Below, one piece after another: positions 1-8,916 of a DNA stretch of 64,000 nucleotides. The position numbers and the translations under genes are program-made. This stretch comes from CAVUNY01 sp963843535 (GTDB taxonomy: Bacteria > Chloroflexota > Anaerolineae > Anaerolineales > Anaerolineaceae): contig CAWJKU010000002.1 of NCBI GenBank assembly GCA_963843535.1, positions 434,001-498,000 of the forward strand, in the 5' to 3' direction. Numbering within the stretch: position 1 is the stretch's first letter; each line of letters opens with the position of its first letter. The notes beneath the pieces were generated by a model. That model saw nothing but the letters and a program-made list of their open reading frames with translations, did not search any database and had not been told where the DNA came from.

Positions 1-698
1 TCTGCGATTTCCATCAAACCATGCTTACGGCGCTCGGCTCCAGTAAACGCACCTGGTTCGTATCCAAATAATTCAGATTCTAATACCGTGGTTTGGATCG
101 CTGCGCAATTAATCGCCACAAAAGGATTCGCGGCTCGCGGACCGCTGTTGTGTATATATTTTGCCAGGATCTCTTTACCGGTTCCGGTTTCTCCTGTGAT
201 CAACACAGAAACGGAAGCGGCAGCTGCCCGGTGGGCCTGGGTCAGGGTATTCACCATATCCGGACTTTTTCCTGCTACAAAATTGGCTTTCTGCTGTTGA
301 AGCTGGCGTAAGTGGTTTAATTCCTGGCGCATACGGATAATCTCTACCGCCCGATTAATCGACTGCTCCAATTGTTTAAATTGAACGGGTTTTGTCAAAA
401 AATCGTGGGCTCCGTTCCTCATGGCTTCAACAGCCATGTCAATATCACCATATGCCGTGATTAAAATGATCGGTGGGCGAATTGGCTGCTGGGCGGTCTC
501 GATCAATAAATCCGGGCCATACCCATCCGGCAGCATTACGTCCAGCAAAACAACATCCCCGGTTCCGCGTTTTAAATTCTCACGCGCCTCAGCCATGGTG
601 GCGGCCCCAACCACTTCATATCCCTGCCGGGTCAATAAAGATGAAAGACTATCTCGGGCATTATCCTCGTCATCCACAACTAAAACGGTAATCGCCAT
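1..698 (-). CDS. NtrC-family sigma-54-dependent response regulator (partial, 3' end outside window)
   Basis: The first 232 residues of a bacterial enhancer-binding protein are visible. Residues 1-120 form a receiver domain with the acidic pair (VVDDEDNARD), the phosphoacceptor Asp in VLLDVMLPDG, Thr in LITAYG and Lys in FLTKPV. The sigma-54 AAA+ domain begins at about residue 145 and shows the Walker A motif GETGTGKE and the sigma-54 contact loop GAFTGA. The rest of the AAA+ domain and the expected HTH lie beyond the left edge. The start ATG is 6 bases after the kinase stop codon, so the gene is the third in an operon with rpoN and the kinase. It should activate sigma-54 promoters when phosphorylated by that kinase. 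Target genes cannot be read from the window. Confidence 0.93.
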   Translation of the reverse strand, partial: MAITVLVVDDEDNARDSLSSLLTRQGYEVVGAATMAEARENLKRGTGDVVLLDVMLPDGYGPDLLIETAQQPIRPPIILITAYGDIDMAVEAMRNGAHDFLTKPVQFKQLEQSINRAVEIIRMRQELNHLRQLQQQKANFVAGKSPDMVNTLTQAHRAAAASVSVLITGETGTGKEILAKYIHNSGPRAANPFVAINCAAIQTTVLESELFGYEPGAFTGAERRKHGLMEIA

Positions 699-704
699 AA
701 AGAA

Positions 705-2645
705 TTATTCTCCCTCCACATACGCGGGTAAAATCACCTGAAAAACTGTCCCCCCTGGAAACGAATTTACTTTAATCGATCCTCGGTGGGCAGTCACGAT
801 TTGCTTGGTAATTGCCAGACCCAGACCTGTGCCGCGCGGATTATTTGAGACAAACGGCTCAAAAAGGTGATCCCGAATTTCATCTGGAATCCCGGGACCG
901 TTATCCGTGATTGTGACCTCGACTTGCGGTAAATTGGGTATGAGATTTACCGGTGCCAGTTTAATCGCCAAAGTACCGCCGCCTTGCTTGGCCATCGCGT
1001 CGACCGCGTTATTAAATAGATTGGTAAATACCTGTTCCAAAGAACGCGGGTCGCCTTTAATTGGAGGCGTTTGCATATTTAGCTGGGTAAAAGGCTTGAC
1101 GCTTACTTTCGCGAACCTGGGCCGCCAGCGTTCTGTGATTTTTCGTAATAACACTTGCAGTTCAAGCCGCTCAAAACGTGGCTCCAGCGGTTTTGAAGAT
1201 GCCAAAATAGATTCCATCAGATGGCTCAAACGAGAACAATCACCTTGCATCCGGGTGATAAATTCCTGGTTAGGATCCTCCGGGGTTAATTCACTGCCCA
1301 TCGCTTCCAGTGTCAGCGAAATATTATTTATCGGATTGCGCACCTCATGGGCGAAGACTTGAATCACCTCCCCGATCACAGCCCTTTGTTCGAGTTGCTG
1401 GGTACGGATTTTATTTTGTTCATCAGAGCTAATGTCCGTGATAAGCACTAAAATCGAGGGTACTTTCCCGTCTTTTTCAATAGGTATGGTCTCGATCTTT
1501 GCCGGGAATGCCTGCCCGTCACGATGATGAAGCATAACCTGTCCCAGGCTGTGCGTTGGCACACCTCGCAGCGCATCGTTCAATGCCGGCATGAGCCGCT
1601 CTGGTCCGATCAAGATATTTTCCACTGGAACCTGCACGGCTTCCTTATTTGAATATCCCAGCATCATTTCAGCGATCGGGTTGATCTCCTCAACCATTAA
1701 ATCTTTACCAACCAGGATAACGCCCTCATGGACGTGCTCAGCCAGGACGCTTTGTAAAGCCAGCGCTCTGGTCTGCTTTTCAATTACCAATCTCTGGTTA
1801 GTCACCAGAATATATTGCTCAACAGCCATGCTGATGATCGCGCCAATCACCGATATTAACTGCAGCAAGTTGTCAACCGGCCGCGTTTTCTGGTCTCCGA
1901 CAACCAACAGCCCCAGCCAGGCTCCTTCCTGCCCGAGCGGGGTCGACGCCAGATAACTTACCCCTTTCATCCGGCCGTTGCGATAAAGCTCAGTGGAAAC
2001 ACGCCTTCCAGGATACCAGACTTGTGCTGTGGACAGGCGGATCAGATCTGTGACCGGAAGGGTCTCAGGCAAAACAAGATTTGGATCGTATGTTGCCAGC
2101 AGCCGCAAACGGGGATATTCGCTATCGGCGTGATATATCCCGACTAGTTCCAGCCCTAAAACATCGTGTAAGATCTGCACAGCTTGTTCGAGGGAGCTTT
2201 GCAGCTCACCCTTCCCGGCTAACTGGGAAAGCTCACGCAGTCCGTTCAATAACACTCCGTGCCAGTTTTCCTTTAATTGACGTTGTGTAGATTGAAACGT
2301 AACCAATCCCCACAGGCCGTTATCATCAATTGCGCTGATTTTATACGTTATATCGATCGGAGTACGATTTTTTCGGATCAATTGGCCTTTGCCATCCTCA
2401 TTAATCAGGATAGCATTGTCGATCGGCCCGAAAAACAGTTCGCGAAAAAGCAGGTCTTTGAAATCACTGGCAGAATGGGCAGTCAGTTCGAGAAAAGCGG
2501 AATTGACAAATAATATCGAACTGCGCGACCGGTCTATGATCAGCGCAGGATCTGAAATATGGTTTAATAATGTCCCTAAATCTGATAAAGAGGGCGTTTT
2601 TCGCCACAAAGAACGTTTAGGTGGGGATGTGGTTCCTAATGACAT
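705..2645 (-). CDS. PAS-GAF-PAS sensor histidine kinase
   Basis: This 646-residue protein has no obvious membrane segment. Residues about 20-125 look like a PAS domain, about 135-285 a GAF domain (VLGLELVGIYHAD), and about 310-415 a second PAS domain followed by HisKA with the phosphoacceptor His in FAHEVRNPINN. The HATPase_c domain carries the N box (FTNLFNNAVDAM), G1 (DNGPGIP) and G2 (GTGLGLAI). Its start codon overlaps the rpoN stop by one base (TAATG), so the two are translationally coupled, and the NtrC-type regulator follows directly. The layout resembles AtoS/NtrB-type kinases that feed a sigma-54 activator. The signal is unknown; the GAF and PAS domains suggest a cytosolic ligand. Confidence 0.92.
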   Translation of the reverse strand: MSLGTTSPPKRSLWRKTPSLSDLGTLLNHISDPALIIDRSRSSILFVNSAFLELTAHSASDFKDLLFRELFFGPIDNAILINEDGKGQLIRKNRTPIDITYKISAIDDNGLWGLVTFQSTQRQLKENWHGVLLNGLRELSQLAGKGELQSSLEQAVQILHDVLGLELVGIYHADSEYPRLRLLATYDPNLVLPETLPVTDLIRLSTAQVWYPGRRVSTELYRNGRMKGVSYLASTPLGQEGAWLGLLVVGDQKTRPVDNLLQLISVIGAIISMAVEQYILVTNQRLVIEKQTRALALQSVLAEHVHEGVILVGKDLMVEEINPIAEMMLGYSNKEAVQVPVENILIGPERLMPALNDALRGVPTHSLGQVMLHHRDGQAFPAKIETIPIEKDGKVPSILVLITDISSDEQNKIRTQQLEQRAVIGEVIQVFAHEVRNPINNISLTLEAMGSELTPEDPNQEFITRMQGDCSRLSHLMESILASSKPLEPRFERLELQVLLRKITERWRPRFAKVSVKPFTQLNMQTPPIKGDPRSLEQVFTNLFNNAVDAMAKQGGGTLAIKLAPVNLIPNLPQVEVTITDNGPGIPDEIRDHLFEPFVSNNPRGTGLGLAITKQIVTAHRGSIKVNSFPGGTVFQVILPAYVEGE

Positions 2646-4054
2646 TATGTTGCAATCCCTGCGTGCCGTAAGTGAGCCGGGAGAATTCCTTCCATTGCCC
2701 GGTATTTCGCAACCGTGCGCCGGGCAACAGTATACCCGTCTTTAATTAATAAATTAGCCAATTCAGTATCGCTTAATGGGTGCGGTTCACTGGCTATTAT
2801 ATCCTTTAAGACGGTGCGCACATTCAAACTCCGGTCAAAAAATTCCGACATTGGGATTATTTTTCGATTTGGTAATTGGACAGTCTTATTTGCTACGGCG
2901 CGCGAAATAGTGGATTCATGCACGCCTAATTCCAGGGAGAAAGATGCTCTGGTGATCGGTTTTAAATATTTTTCTCCGTAGATGATGAATTCTTTTTGAA
3001 TTGAGACTACCCGTTGAAGCAAGCGCTGCATGGTGTGGTTGCGCTGCTGGATACATTTTACGAATAATGAAGCTCTTTCCAGGTCGCTTTTCCAGGCTTC
3101 TCGCTTGTCTTCCGAGGCCTCGCGAATTGCTTCTTTGAATAACGGATTTACTCGTAAAGTTCCGGCCAGCGGCATAATAATTTCCACTACCAGGGGACCG
3201 TTTTCGTCTTCATTTTGGTGATTGATGATGATGTCAGGCCGGTGGTACACCTGCACGTTGGTGGATGTCGGTTGGCGAACATCCCCCCAATGGGAGCGCG
3301 CCGGGAAAGGGTTTAGATTGTCACTGATAAATTTAACCACTGGTTGGATCTGGCGTAGAGAAACATGGAAATGCCTGGCCAATTCTGAATACTGGCGCCG
3401 GCTGAGTAAATCCATCGCTTCCCTGATAACAGCTCTGCACAATTCAGGCACATGATGTGTTTCCGCAAGAATATCCAATTGGGCGAGTAAAGCTTCTTGA
3501 GTGGAGCAAGAACCAACGCCCATCGGTTCAGCCCGCTGGATAATGTGCTGCAGATGTTCAACCTGGCTGAGCGGAATATGAAAATAACGGGCTACCTCTG
3601 GAAGTGTAATGGTTAATAAGCCGTCTTCATCCAGGTGGGTAAGGATATAGGCTGCCAGCCGCCGATCTTCTTTGCTTAAGTCAGGGGCAATCTGCCGCAG
3701 CACAAATTCCGGCAGCTCTTCATGGGTTGAGGAAAACGAATCTTCAGGTAATTCTTCGACCCCTGAATTACCGCTGGTCGGGTAAAAATCTTCGCGTGGG
3801 GAAATAAATACTACTGGTTCGTCATTGTGATCTAACTTTGGTTGGCTGCATACCGGACATGGTCCTTTTCCCGGCAGCAATCGCCGGCAAACAGGACAGC
3901 GCCGTTCATCAACCATTTCTAATGCCGGGTTTGATGCCAGCTCTGCATCAATTTGCTGGTGCAGTTCATCTGCGGTCAGGCTGAGCAGAGTCATTGTCTG
4001 CGCCAAGTGGGCAGTCGTTTGCGGCCGAAGTGATTGATAATGAATTTGATACAT
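2645..4054 (-). CDS. rpoN: RNA polymerase sigma-54 factor RpoN
   Basis: This is the sigma factor for -24/-12 promoters. Region I (about residues 1-45, Gln/Leu-rich: LRPQTTAHLAQTMTLLSLTADEL) leads into the core-binding domain, an HTH (LELGVHESTISRAVANK) and the diagnostic RpoN box ARRTVAKYR near the C-terminus. I place the start at the ATG at 4054 because region I begins there and AGGTG lies 5 bases upstream; a TTG at 4102 would add 16 residues that do not resemble the family. Unusually, between region I and the core-binding domain sits a four-cysteine zinc-ribbon-like segment (CPVCRRLL then CPVCSQPK, about residues 53-73). The gene heads an operon with a kinase and an NtrC-type activator. Confidence 0.95.
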   Translation of the reverse strand: MYQIHYQSLRPQTTAHLAQTMTLLSLTADELHQQIDAELASNPALEMVDERRCPVCRRLLPGKGPCPVCSQPKLDHNDEPVVFISPREDFYPTSGNSGVEELPEDSFSSTHEELPEFVLRQIAPDLSKEDRRLAAYILTHLDEDGLLTITLPEVARYFHIPLSQVEHLQHIIQRAEPMGVGSCSTQEALLAQLDILAETHHVPELCRAVIREAMDLLSRRQYSELARHFHVSLRQIQPVVKFISDNLNPFPARSHWGDVRQPTSTNVQVYHRPDIIINHQNEDENGPLVVEIIMPLAGTLRVNPLFKEAIREASEDKREAWKSDLERASLFVKCIQQRNHTMQRLLQRVVSIQKEFIIYGEKYLKPITRASFSLELGVHESTISRAVANKTVQLPNRKIIPMSEFFDRSLNVRTVLKDIIASEPHPLSDTELANLLIKDGYTVARRTVAKYRAMEGILPAHLRHAGIAT

Positions 4055-4171
4055 TCCCACACCTGTTTGAACTAGTATAGCTTGTGTCTCAAAAGGATGC
4101 AAGTTTCATGCCAGCCCAATTTTTCCTCAGGTGGTAAAATTTAGTTGCGAGTTTCGTACCAGGAGATGCAT

Positions 4172-5537
4172 GTGGTTGATCTAATAGTAATCGGAGGTGG
4201 AATTGCTGGTAGTGAAGCAGCCTGGCAGGCTGCAGAAAGTGGGTTAAAAGTAGCGTTATATGAGATGCGTCCTGGAAAAATGACCGGCGCCCACATTACA
4301 GACCGCCTGGGTGAGCTGGTATGTTCAAATTCCCTCGGTTCAAACCTGGTTGATCGCGCATCTGGCATGCTTAAAGAAGAACTGCGCCTGTTAGGTTCTA
4401 TGCTCCTGCGTTGCGCCGAAGCATGTGCATTGCCGGCAGGAGGTGCCCTGGCAGTTGACCGGGATACATTCGCTCATGCCGTTTCGCAGCAGATTGAAAA
4501 TCATCCCAATATCACTGTAATCCGGGAAGAAATGCGCCAGATACCCTCATCTCCTGTGATCATTGCTTCAGGTCCGCTCACTTCACCCGCGCTTGCCGCG
4601 GCAATTCAGGAGTTTTCAGGTCAGGATCGACTTTTCTTTTATGACGCCGTCGCACCGATCATCCTGGCTGGATCAATCAATATGGAAATAGCATTTCGCG
4701 CATCACGTTTTGGTTTAGGTGAACAGGATGAGGGTGATTATATCAACTGCCCCATGGACATTAATCAATATCTGGATTTTGTCGATGCCGTAAAAAATGC
4801 CGATCGAATTCGAGCTGCGCGAGTTCGAGCAAGACGTTCGCCAGGGAGTGAAAGCCGGGATGCATCGTTTTTTCGAAGGCTGCTTACCAGTGGAGGTGAT
4901 CGCCGAACGTGGAGAAAAGGCTTTGGAATTCGGGCCGCTGCGTCCGATCGGGCTGCGCAATCCGCGCACCGGGCACAGGGCACACGCGGTTGTCCAACTC
5001 AGGCAGGATAATTTCGCGGCAAGCCTGTATAACATGGTAGGATTTCAAACCAATCTGACTTATCCGGAACAGAAACGCGTCTTTCGCATGATTCCCAGCC
5101 TCGAGAACGCAGAATTTGCACGCTATGGTCAGATGCACCGTAATACCTTTATTGCGTCGCCTTTATTACTTTGGCCCACGCTGCAATCCCGCATACGGAG
5201 CGACTTATTTTTTGCCGGGCAAATCACCGGCGTGGAAGGTTATATGGGAAATATCGCGACGGGTCTGCTGTCAGGATTGAATATGGTGCGTTATTTACGA
5301 AATCAAACCTTGCTCACCTTACCCCAAACGACGATGCTGGGGGCTTTGTGCAGCTACATCACCACCGCTAGCTTGATGGATTTTCAACCCATGAAATCCA
5401 ACTACGGCATTCTGCCACCCTTATCCCAACGCCCGGAAAGTAGAACAGAGCGCAATCGTCTTTATTTGAACCGTGGGCTGGATGAATTGATAACCTACTG
5501 TCATGAGCTAAATATTCCCTTCTACAGAAAATCATAA
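4172..5537 (+). pseudogene. trmFO: trmFO, tRNA (uracil-54 C5)-methyltransferase, interrupted by one frameshift
   Basis: TrmFO is the folate- and FAD-dependent enzyme that makes ribothymidine at tRNA position 54. The N-terminal part has the FAD motif VIGGGIAGSEAAWQ and the conserved ELVCSNSLGS cysteine. The C-terminal part has the second active-site Cys in FFEGCLPVEV, then GFQTNLTYPEQ and FFAGQITGVEGYMGN. The two parts lie in different frames. Continuity passes through the A6 run at 4792-4797: removing one A joins ...FVDAVK to MPIEFELREFE and gives about 454 residues, close to the usual 435-450. The GTG at 4172 is preferred because AGGAG lies 6 bases upstream; ATG at 4166 abuts it. Both active-site cysteines are intact, so a sequencing error is as likely as decay. 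Confidence 0.88.
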
Positions 5538-5539
5538 AA

Positions 5540-6424
5540 ATGAAAATAAAGCCTTTTTGGATTTTTGTCATCATCATCACCGTTGGTGGAGCGATTATTT
5601 TTTTCGCCTCTCGCATGAATTCTGGCGGGCAAGAAGTATTTGATGGACAGCGCGCCTGGAAAGATGTCGCCTATCAAATAAGTCTTGGGCCAAGGACACC
5701 GGGATCGGCTGCACACCAGCAAACCGCGGATTGGATCACGGCCGAGTTGAAAATAAACGGTTGGACAGTTGAAACACAGACCGGCGAGATCATGGGACAT
5801 TCATATCGAAACATTGTCGGCAAACGAGGATCCACGAACTCTGCCATCATTTTGGGCGCTCATTATGACACGCGTATGGTTGCGGATAAGGACCCTGACG
5901 CCGCAAAACGCAACCTTCCCGTTCCTGGGGCAAATGATGGAGCATCCGGTGTGGCAGTGCTGATCGAATTAGCGCGAACACTGCCTGCCAATCTGGATAT
6001 TGATATTTGGCTTGTATTCTTCGACCTTGAAGACCAGGGTGACATACCTGGCTGGGATTGGATTTTGGGTTCAAAGGCTTTTGCCCAATCACTGACTACT
6101 CCGCCGCAGGCAGTGGTCGTTTTGGATATGATCGGTGATGCTCAGTTAAATATCTACAAAGAACAGACCTCAAACACCGAAATCGCCAGCCAAATCTGGC
6201 AAGCCGCGGCTGAAGCAGGATTCTCCAACCAATTTATTGACAAATTAAAATTTTCGATGATTGACGACCATACTCCCTTCTTAAGGTTGGGTTATCCAGC
6301 AGCCGACCTGATTGATTTCGATTATCCATATTGGCACACCACTGCGGACACTGCCGATAAAGTATCCGCGGATAGTCTAAAAGTCGTTGGCGACACGATG
6401 ACAAAATGGATAATATCAAAATAA
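5540..6424 (+). CDS. M28-family zinc peptidase, glutaminyl-cyclase-like, membrane-anchored
   Basis: This 294-residue protein has one N-terminal hydrophobic segment (residues 6-24) that works as an uncleaved anchor or signal, so the catalytic domain is probably outside the membrane. The zinc-binding pattern of family M28 is complete: His in GAHYDTR, bridging Asp in GANDGASG, acidic FDLEDQG, Asp in VLDMIGDAQ, and the last His in YWHTTAD. The spacing and the DDHTPFLRLGYP segment resemble the glutaminyl-peptide cyclotransferase branch more than the broad aminopeptidases. It could therefore release N-terminal residues or cyclise N-terminal Gln; sequence alone does not separate these. The start is 2 bases after trmFO. 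Confidence 0.85.
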   Translation: MKIKPFWIFVIIITVGGAIIFFASRMNSGGQEVFDGQRAWKDVAYQISLGPRTPGSAAHQQTADWITAELKINGWTVETQTGEIMGHSYRNIVGKRGSTNSAIILGAHYDTRMVADKDPDAAKRNLPVPGANDGASGVAVLIELARTLPANLDIDIWLVFFDLEDQGDIPGWDWILGSKAFAQSLTTPPQAVVVLDMIGDAQLNIYKEQTSNTEIASQIWQAAAEAGFSNQFIDKLKFSMIDDHTPFLRLGYPAADLIDFDYPYWHTTADTADKVSADSLKVVGDTMTKWIISK

Positions 6425-6427
6425 CAT

Positions 6428-6456
6428 TTGGCAAAATCCTTCAAAACGCTTAAACT
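6428..6456 (+). promoter_or_regulatory. promoter of the soluble histidine kinase gene, probably giving a leaderless mRNA
   Basis: TTGGCA (6428-6433), a 17-base spacer and TAAACT (6451-6456) form a good housekeeping-type promoter. The expected transcription start (about 6463-6465) falls on the ATG at 6465, and there is no ribosome-binding site before it. Confidence 0.55.
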
Positions 6457-6464
6457 ATATGGAT

Positions 6465-7709
6465 ATGGAAGTAGTTAATGATTTAGCCTCACTGCGCACA
6501 ATCTGGATTTCGCTGGCTGTCCAGTCGCTGGCGAAGAACCCGGGGGTGCGGGAAAGTGCAGCGAATTTATCTGCTCAATATTTTGATTTGTTGCTCCAGG
6601 CGGTCAATGCTGGCGAACCGCAAATTCTGGATTCCATGTTCGTCGAGTGGTCAAAATCATTAACCCAGACAGACCTGGAAGGATCGTCCAGCAGTTTGAT
6701 AAGCCTGATCGAAGAACTCTCCGCTGTTACTTATCATTCGCTTCGCGAGAATCTGCCTGAATCAACAGCGCTTGAGTTAACCGGCGTTCTTCTACCTTAT
6801 ATAAATTATTCGTTTAGCCGTGCCGCTCAATTGGAAATGGAAGTTAAAGTAGTATATCTTACCCAGCAGCTGGACCAGGTCAAACAAACATTAGAAAAAC
6901 TGGACCGCAGTAAATCAGATTTTATTGCAGTCGCCGCGCATGAATTGAAAACTCCACTGACCTTAATTGACGGTTATGCGACCATGCTCAGGGAAAACCT
7001 TGAGCAGGCTGGTTTGCTCCCATATCAAAAAATGCTGGTCGACGGCGTACAAATTGGCGCACACCGCCTGCGATCGATCATCGATGATATGATCGATGTG
7101 TCACTCATCGATAATAATTTGCTTGCACTGAACTTCCAGCCTCTGTGGATTAACCGGCTGATCGCGACCCTGGTTGAAGAATTCTCCCTGACTGTCGAAG
7201 AGCGCAAGCAAAAACTGGAAGTCCGGTCTTTCCCAGGGTTGAATGAAATGACCTTCGGCGACCCGGAGCGCATTTTACAGGTATTACGCAACGTCATTTC
7301 CAATGCGATAAAGTACACGCCGGATGGCGGTGAAATCACCATAGAAGGCCGTAAATTACCGGGCTTTATGGAAGTCATTGTGCAGGATAGCGGTATCGGG
7401 ATCGACATGGAGGATGTCCAGGCTATTTTTACCAGGTTTGTTCACCTGGGTAATTCCGCTCTTCATTCCAGCGGAAAAACAAAATTTAAAGGCGGAGGGC
7501 CTGGTTTGGGATTACGCATCGCAAAGGGTATCATTGAATCGCATGGAGGAACGATCTGGGTAGAATCACCCGGATACGATGAAATAACCTGCCCAGGATC
7601 AACATTCCATATTCTCATCCCGATGCGCGCCGAACCGCCCGATGCTCAGATGGCAAAGCTATTTGCGCCATTAGCACACCAATCAAAAAAAGATGAGGTC
7701 AAGCCCTGA
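6465..7709 (+). CDS. soluble sensor histidine kinase
   Basis: A protein of about 414 residues with no membrane segment. The N-terminal 130 residues are helical and not recognised. A short coiled coil (VYLTQQLDQVKQTLEKLDRS) leads into HisKA with the phosphoacceptor in AVAAHELKTPLTL. The HATPase_c domain has the N box (VLRNVISNAIKYTPDG), G1 (DSGIGID) and G2 (GPGLGLRIAKGI). No response regulator is adjacent, so this is an orphan kinase. Two in-frame ATGs (6459 and 6465) are possible. I chose 6465 because the predicted transcript would begin there. It is followed by an aminotransferase gene that overlaps or abuts it. Confidence 0.88.
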   Translation: MEVVNDLASLRTIWISLAVQSLAKNPGVRESAANLSAQYFDLLLQAVNAGEPQILDSMFVEWSKSLTQTDLEGSSSSLISLIEELSAVTYHSLRENLPESTALELTGVLLPYINYSFSRAAQLEMEVKVVYLTQQLDQVKQTLEKLDRSKSDFIAVAAHELKTPLTLIDGYATMLRENLEQAGLLPYQKMLVDGVQIGAHRLRSIIDDMIDVSLIDNNLLALNFQPLWINRLIATLVEEFSLTVEERKQKLEVRSFPGLNEMTFGDPERILQVLRNVISNAIKYTPDGGEITIEGRKLPGFMEVIVQDSGIGIDMEDVQAIFTRFVHLGNSALHSSGKTKFKGGGPGLGLRIAKGIIESHGGTIWVESPGYDEITCPGSTFHILIPMRAEPPDAQMAKLFAPLAHQSKKDEVKP

Positions 7710-7710
7710 A

Positions 7711-8916
7711 ATGGAAAATCAAAAGGTATCTTACCATCCATCTGACAGAATTGCATCCTTTAAACCCTATTTTTTTGCGGGATTACTGCAAAAGCTGGCT
7801 GATTTACGATCAAATAATGTAGATGTTATCCGCTTGGATATGGGGTCTCCCGACTTACCTCCAGCAAATTTTATTATTGATGCCCTCGAACAATCGGCTC
7901 GGCGGTCAGATACCCACGGCTATACTGCCAACGGCGGCACTCCCGCATACCGCAAAGCCGCGGCAGCTTACTATTCCCGTCGCTTCGGGGTCGAGTTAGA
8001 TCCCGCCAGTGAGGTATTGGGATTAATCGGCTCAAAGGAAGGGTTGTTTAACCTTGCGCAAGTTTTGATCAATCCCGGGGATTATTCTCTCATTCCCGAC
8101 CCCGGTTACCCTGTGTACCGCGGCGGCAGCCTGATCGCCGGCGCGAACATTTACACATTGCCTCTTTTGCATGAGAATAAGTTTCTCCCTGATTTGGACT
8201 CGATCCCAGAACAGATCGCTCGTCAGGCAAAAATTCTCTGGTTGAATTATCCCAACAATCCGACCGGGGCAGTTGCGCCGCTCTCGTTCCTCAAAAAAGC
8301 GGTTGAGTTTGGCCATAAATATGGGGTTCTGATTGCGCACGATGCGCCGTATGTCGATGTGTGTTTTGACGGGTATGCTGCTCCCAGCATCATGCAGGTT
8401 CCAGGCGCAAAAGATGTGGCAATCGAATTTAACTCACTTTCCAAATCGTATAATATGGGCGGATGGCGTTTAGGCATGGCAGTGGGTAATAAACAGGTTT
8501 TGGGTTACCTGCATACTTATAAGAGCCAGGTAGATTCGTCGCATTTTGGCCCGGTCCTCGAGGCAGGGATCACAGCCATGACCGGAGATCAAAGCTGGTT
8601 GGAGGAGCGCAACCAGATTTACCAGGATCGCCGCGATATCGTAATACAGGGTCTGCGAGCCGGTGGATTCTTAGTCGAGACACCTCCCGCGGCGATATAT
8701 GTTTGGGCTCATCTTCCGCCTGGTTTTAAAGATTCAACCCAATTTTGCAACCGCCTGCTCGAAGAAACCGGCGTCAGCACCACGCCTGGTATCGTATACG
8801 GCGATTACGGCGAAGGATACCTGCGCATATCTTTGGGTATGGCGACGGACAGGATCAAAGAGGCGATGGGTCGCCTCACATCCTGGGTGTCGCGGCAACC
8901 GGGAAACGAATATTAA
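7711..8916 (+). CDS. class I/II pyridoxal-phosphate aminotransferase, LL-DAP-aminotransferase-like
   Basis: A fold-type I PLP enzyme of about 401 residues. The PLP-binding lysine sits in LSKSYNMGGWRLGMA. Other family marks are GYTANGGTPAYRKA, WLNYPNNPTGAV, and the C-terminal Arg in YLRISLGMA that binds the substrate carboxylate. Sequence style is that of the DapL/aspartate-aminotransferase-like group common in Chloroflexota; the amino donor cannot be assigned firmly. An ATG at 7693 would overlap the kinase by 17 bases. I prefer 7711, which has GAGG 11 bases upstream and starts just before the conserved N-terminus. The stop overlaps the hflX start by one base (TAATG). Confidence 0.88.
   Translation: MENQKVSYHPSDRIASFKPYFFAGLLQKLADLRSNNVDVIRLDMGSPDLPPANFIIDALEQSARRSDTHGYTANGGTPAYRKAAAAYYSRRFGVELDPASEVLGLIGSKEGLFNLAQVLINPGDYSLIPDPGYPVYRGGSLIAGANIYTLPLLHENKFLPDLDSIPEQIARQAKILWLNYPNNPTGAVAPLSFLKKAVEFGHKYGVLIAHDAPYVDVCFDGYAAPSIMQVPGAKDVAIEFNSLSKSYNMGGWRLGMAVGNKQVLGYLHTYKSQVDSSHFGPVLEAGITAMTGDQSWLEERNQIYQDRRDIVIQGLRAGGFLVETPPAAIYVWAHLPPGFKDSTQFCNRLLEETGVSTTPGIVYGDYGEGYLRISLGMATDRIKEAMGRLTSWVSRQPGNEY

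Noticed and set aside
4790..4799. Programmed -1 frameshift heptamer (A AAA AAT) in trmFO
   Set aside because: The heptamer fits a -1 shift, but the gene needs +1 (or -2) to reach the downstream frame, so standard -1 slippage does not explain it.
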